From Pseudomonas paraeruginosa PA7 (GTDB taxonomy: Bacteria > Pseudomonadota > Gammaproteobacteria > Pseudomonadales > Pseudomonadaceae): 64,000 nt of DNA. Below the pieces are notes generated by a model. The model saw only the letters and a program-made list of their open reading frames with translations, was not told the origin of the DNA and searched no databases. The DNA lies in contig NC_009656.1 of the NCBI RefSeq assembly GCF_000017205.1, positions 186,001-250,000 on the forward strand, read 5' to 3'. Below are positions 62,496 through 64,000 of this stretch, in pieces (within the stretch, counting starts at the first letter, position 1; every line of letters begins with the position of its first letter). The translations under genes and the position numbers were made by a program.

Positions 62496-63562
62496 AGCCG
62501 GTTGTCCTCGCCAGCCTGTTCGGCTGCGCCCTGTTGCTCTCCGCCTGCGGCGACGAGCAACCCTCGGCGCCGCCGCGACCGGTGCTCTCGGTGACCGTGA
62601 AGACCCTGAAGAACGATGACCTCGGCCGCTTCGCCGGAAGCATCCAGGCGCGCTACGAGAGCGTGCTCGGCTTTCGCACCAATGGACGGATCGCCTCGCG
62701 CCTGTTCGACGTCGGTGACTTCGTCGGCAAGGGCGCGCTGCTGGCGACCCTCGACCCCACCGACCAGCAGAACCAGCTGCGCGCCAGCCAGGGCGACCTG
62801 GCCAGCGCCGAGGCGCAGCTGATCGACGCCCAGGCCAATGCCCGGCGCCAGGAAGAACTGTTCGCCCGCAGCGTCACCGCCCAGGCGCGTCTGGACGACG
62901 CGCGGACCCGCCTGAAGACCAGCCAGGCCAGCTTCGACCAGGCCAAAGCGGCGCTGCAGCAGGCCAGGGACCAGCTTTCCTACACACGCCTGGTGACCGA
63001 CTTCGACGGTGTCATCACCACCTGGCATGCCGAGGCCGGGCAAGTGGTCAGCGCCGGCCAGGCGGTGGTCACCCTGGCCCGGCCCGAGGTGCGCGAGGCG
63101 GTCTTCGATCTGCCCACCGAGGTCGCCGAGAGCCTTCCGGCCGACGCGCGCTTCCTGGTCAGCGCCCAGCTCGACCCGCAGGCCAGGACCACCGGCAGCA
63201 TCCGCGAGCTGGGCCCGCAGGCCGACGCCTCGACCCGCACCCGCCGCGTGCGCCTGAGCCTGGCGCAGACGCCGGAGGCGTTCCGCCTCGGTTCGACCAT
63301 CCAGGTCCAGCTGAGCAGCGCCGGTAGCGTGCGCAGCGTACTGCCGGCCAGCGTGCTGCTGGAGCGCGACGGCAAGACCCAGGTCTGGGTGATCGATGCG
63401 AAGCAGTCCAGCGTGGCCCTGCGCGAGGTACAGGTGCTCAGCCGCGACGAACGCCAGGTGGTGATCGGCCGCGGCCTGGTCGATGGAGACCGGGTGGTCA
63501 GAGCCGGGGTCAACAGCCTCGAGCCCGGGCAGAAGATCAAACTCGACGAGGATGCGCGATGA
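62492..63562 (+). CDS. triB: TriB, second membrane-fusion protein of the TriABC efflux pump
   Basis: 356 residues: lipobox LLSAC (Cys19), lipoyl motif FRTNGRIASRLFDVGDFVGK near 57-76, alpha-hairpin about 90-155, TRLVTDFDGVITTWHAEAGQ, then beta-barrel and membrane-proximal domains. About one third similar to TriA, from an old duplication. Starts inside the triA stop (ATGA) and ends inside the triC start (ATGA), so the three are translationally coupled. Confidence 0.93.
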   Translation: MKPVVLASLFGCALLLSACGDEQPSAPPRPVLSVTVKTLKNDDLGRFAGSIQARYESVLGFRTNGRIASRLFDVGDFVGKGALLATLDPTDQQNQLRASQGDLASAEAQLIDAQANARRQEELFARSVTAQARLDDARTRLKTSQASFDQAKAALQQARDQLSYTRLVTDFDGVITTWHAEAGQVVSAGQAVVTLARPEVREAVFDLPTEVAESLPADARFLVSAQLDPQARTTGSIRELGPQADASTRTRRVRLSLAQTPEAFRLGSTIQVQLSSAGSVRSVLPASVLLERDGKTQVWVIDAKQSSVALREVQVLSRDERQVVIGRGLVDGDRVVRAGVNSLEPGQKIKLDEDAR

Positions 63563-64000
63563 AGGGCGGTTTCAACCTGTCGGACTGGGCCCTGCGCCAC
63601 CAGTCGCTGGTCTGGTACCTGATGGCGGTATCGCTGGTGATGGGTGTGTTCTCCTACCTCAACCTGGGCCGCGAGGAAGACCCCTCGTTCGCCATCAAGA
63701 CCATGGTCATCCAGACCCGCTGGCCGGGCGCCACGGTGGACGACACCCTGGAGCAGGTCACCGACCGCATCGAGAAGAAGCTCGAGGAGCTGGACTCGCT
63801 GGACTACGTGAAGAGCTACACGCGGCCCGGCGAATCGACGGTCTTCGTCTACCTCAAGGACACCACCAAGGCCGGCGACATCCCGGACATCTGGTACCAG
63901 GTACGCAAGAAAATCTCCGATATCCAGGGCGAATTCCCCCAGGGCATCCAGGGGCCGGGTTTCAACGACGAGTTCGGCGACGTCTTCGGCAGCGTCTACG
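63559..64000 (+). CDS. triC: TriC, RND efflux transporter (3' cut by window end)
   Basis: The first 147 residues are present. They show the short cytoplasmic N-terminus (MKGGFNLSDWALRHQSLVWY), transmembrane helix 1 (about 17-37) and the start of the first periplasmic porter domain (REEDPSFAIKTMVIQTRWPG, EQVTDRIEKKLEELDSLDYV). Typical of RND pumps of the AcrB/TriC class. The rest of the gene lies beyond the window. Confidence 0.93.
   Translation, partial: MKGGFNLSDWALRHQSLVWYLMAVSLVMGVFSYLNLGREEDPSFAIKTMVIQTRWPGATVDDTLEQVTDRIEKKLEELDSLDYVKSYTRPGESTVFVYLKDTTKAGDIPDIWYQVRKKISDIQGEFPQGIQGPGFNDEFGDVFGSVY

Overview
The window is a high-GC pseudomonad chromosome segment that I recognise, by gene order and protein sequence, as Pseudomonas aeruginosa (the stretch equivalent to about PA0095-PA0158 of strain PAO1). 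Nearly all genes show the strong G/C third-position bias of that species. No rRNA, tRNA, CRISPR array, prophage or insertion sequence was seen.

Layout. (1) 1-7540: a type VI secretion module: the 3' part of vgrG1b, a DUF6484 protein, a DUF2169 protein, a ketosynthase-fold protein that appears catalytically dead, the PAAR-tipped nuclease effector Tse7, its immunity protein Tsi7 and a HEAT-repeat TIGR02270 protein. (2) 7915-10424: a beta-carbonic anhydrase and a SulP anion transporter. (3) 11421-19937: the aa3/caa3-type cytochrome c oxidase (coxB, coxA, Cox11, subunit III) with its assembly genes (SURF1, a CxxxC protein, heme A synthase, heme O synthase, Sco), behind a promoter with an RpoS-like -10. 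(4) 19969-30006: accessory single genes: ElaA acetyltransferase, HxlR regulator with an SDR protein and a DsbA-like isomerase, a dicarboxylate carrier with two GntR regulators, the aegerolysin rahU (apparently frameshifted), a LysR regulator, a ParDE-type toxin-antitoxin pair, two lipoproteins and YjdM/PhnA. (5) 30126-35982: the beta-alanine catabolic bau genes with their divergent regulator bauR.

(6) 36088-53310: a purine/nucleoside salvage region: guanine deaminase, a three-gene nucleoside-type ABC transporter without an adjacent binding protein, 8-oxoguanine deaminase, the periplasmic nucleoside hydrolase nuh, two 2-deoxyribosyltransferase paralogues (one with a Tat signal), a BMP-type binding protein, an Fe(II)/2-oxoglutarate-type oxygenase and an adenine deaminase. 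ahpC-ahpF and ppk2 are embedded in it. Between guanine deaminase and the ABC transporter lies a 1.2-kb stretch with no convincing gene but with at least five dispersed copies of a short repeat built around DnaA-box-like sequence. (7) 53448-57563: a Fur-controlled sigma/anti-sigma/TonB-receptor signalling cassette. (8) 57746-61191: the protocatechuate branch (pcaQ, pcaHG, pcaR) with visible PcaQ and PcaR operators. (9) 61344-64000: the triABC efflux operon, triC cut by the window end.

Most interesting points: the DnaA-box repeat cluster, the possible split periplasmic/cytoplasmic purine salvage system, the pseudo-ketosynthase in the T6SS module, the SDR protein lacking its catalytic tyrosine, the rahU frameshift, and several operator-like palindromes (HxlR, GntR, TetR-like, PcaQ, PcaR, Fur). 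Identities rest on protein motifs and remembered family knowledge; no database search was run.
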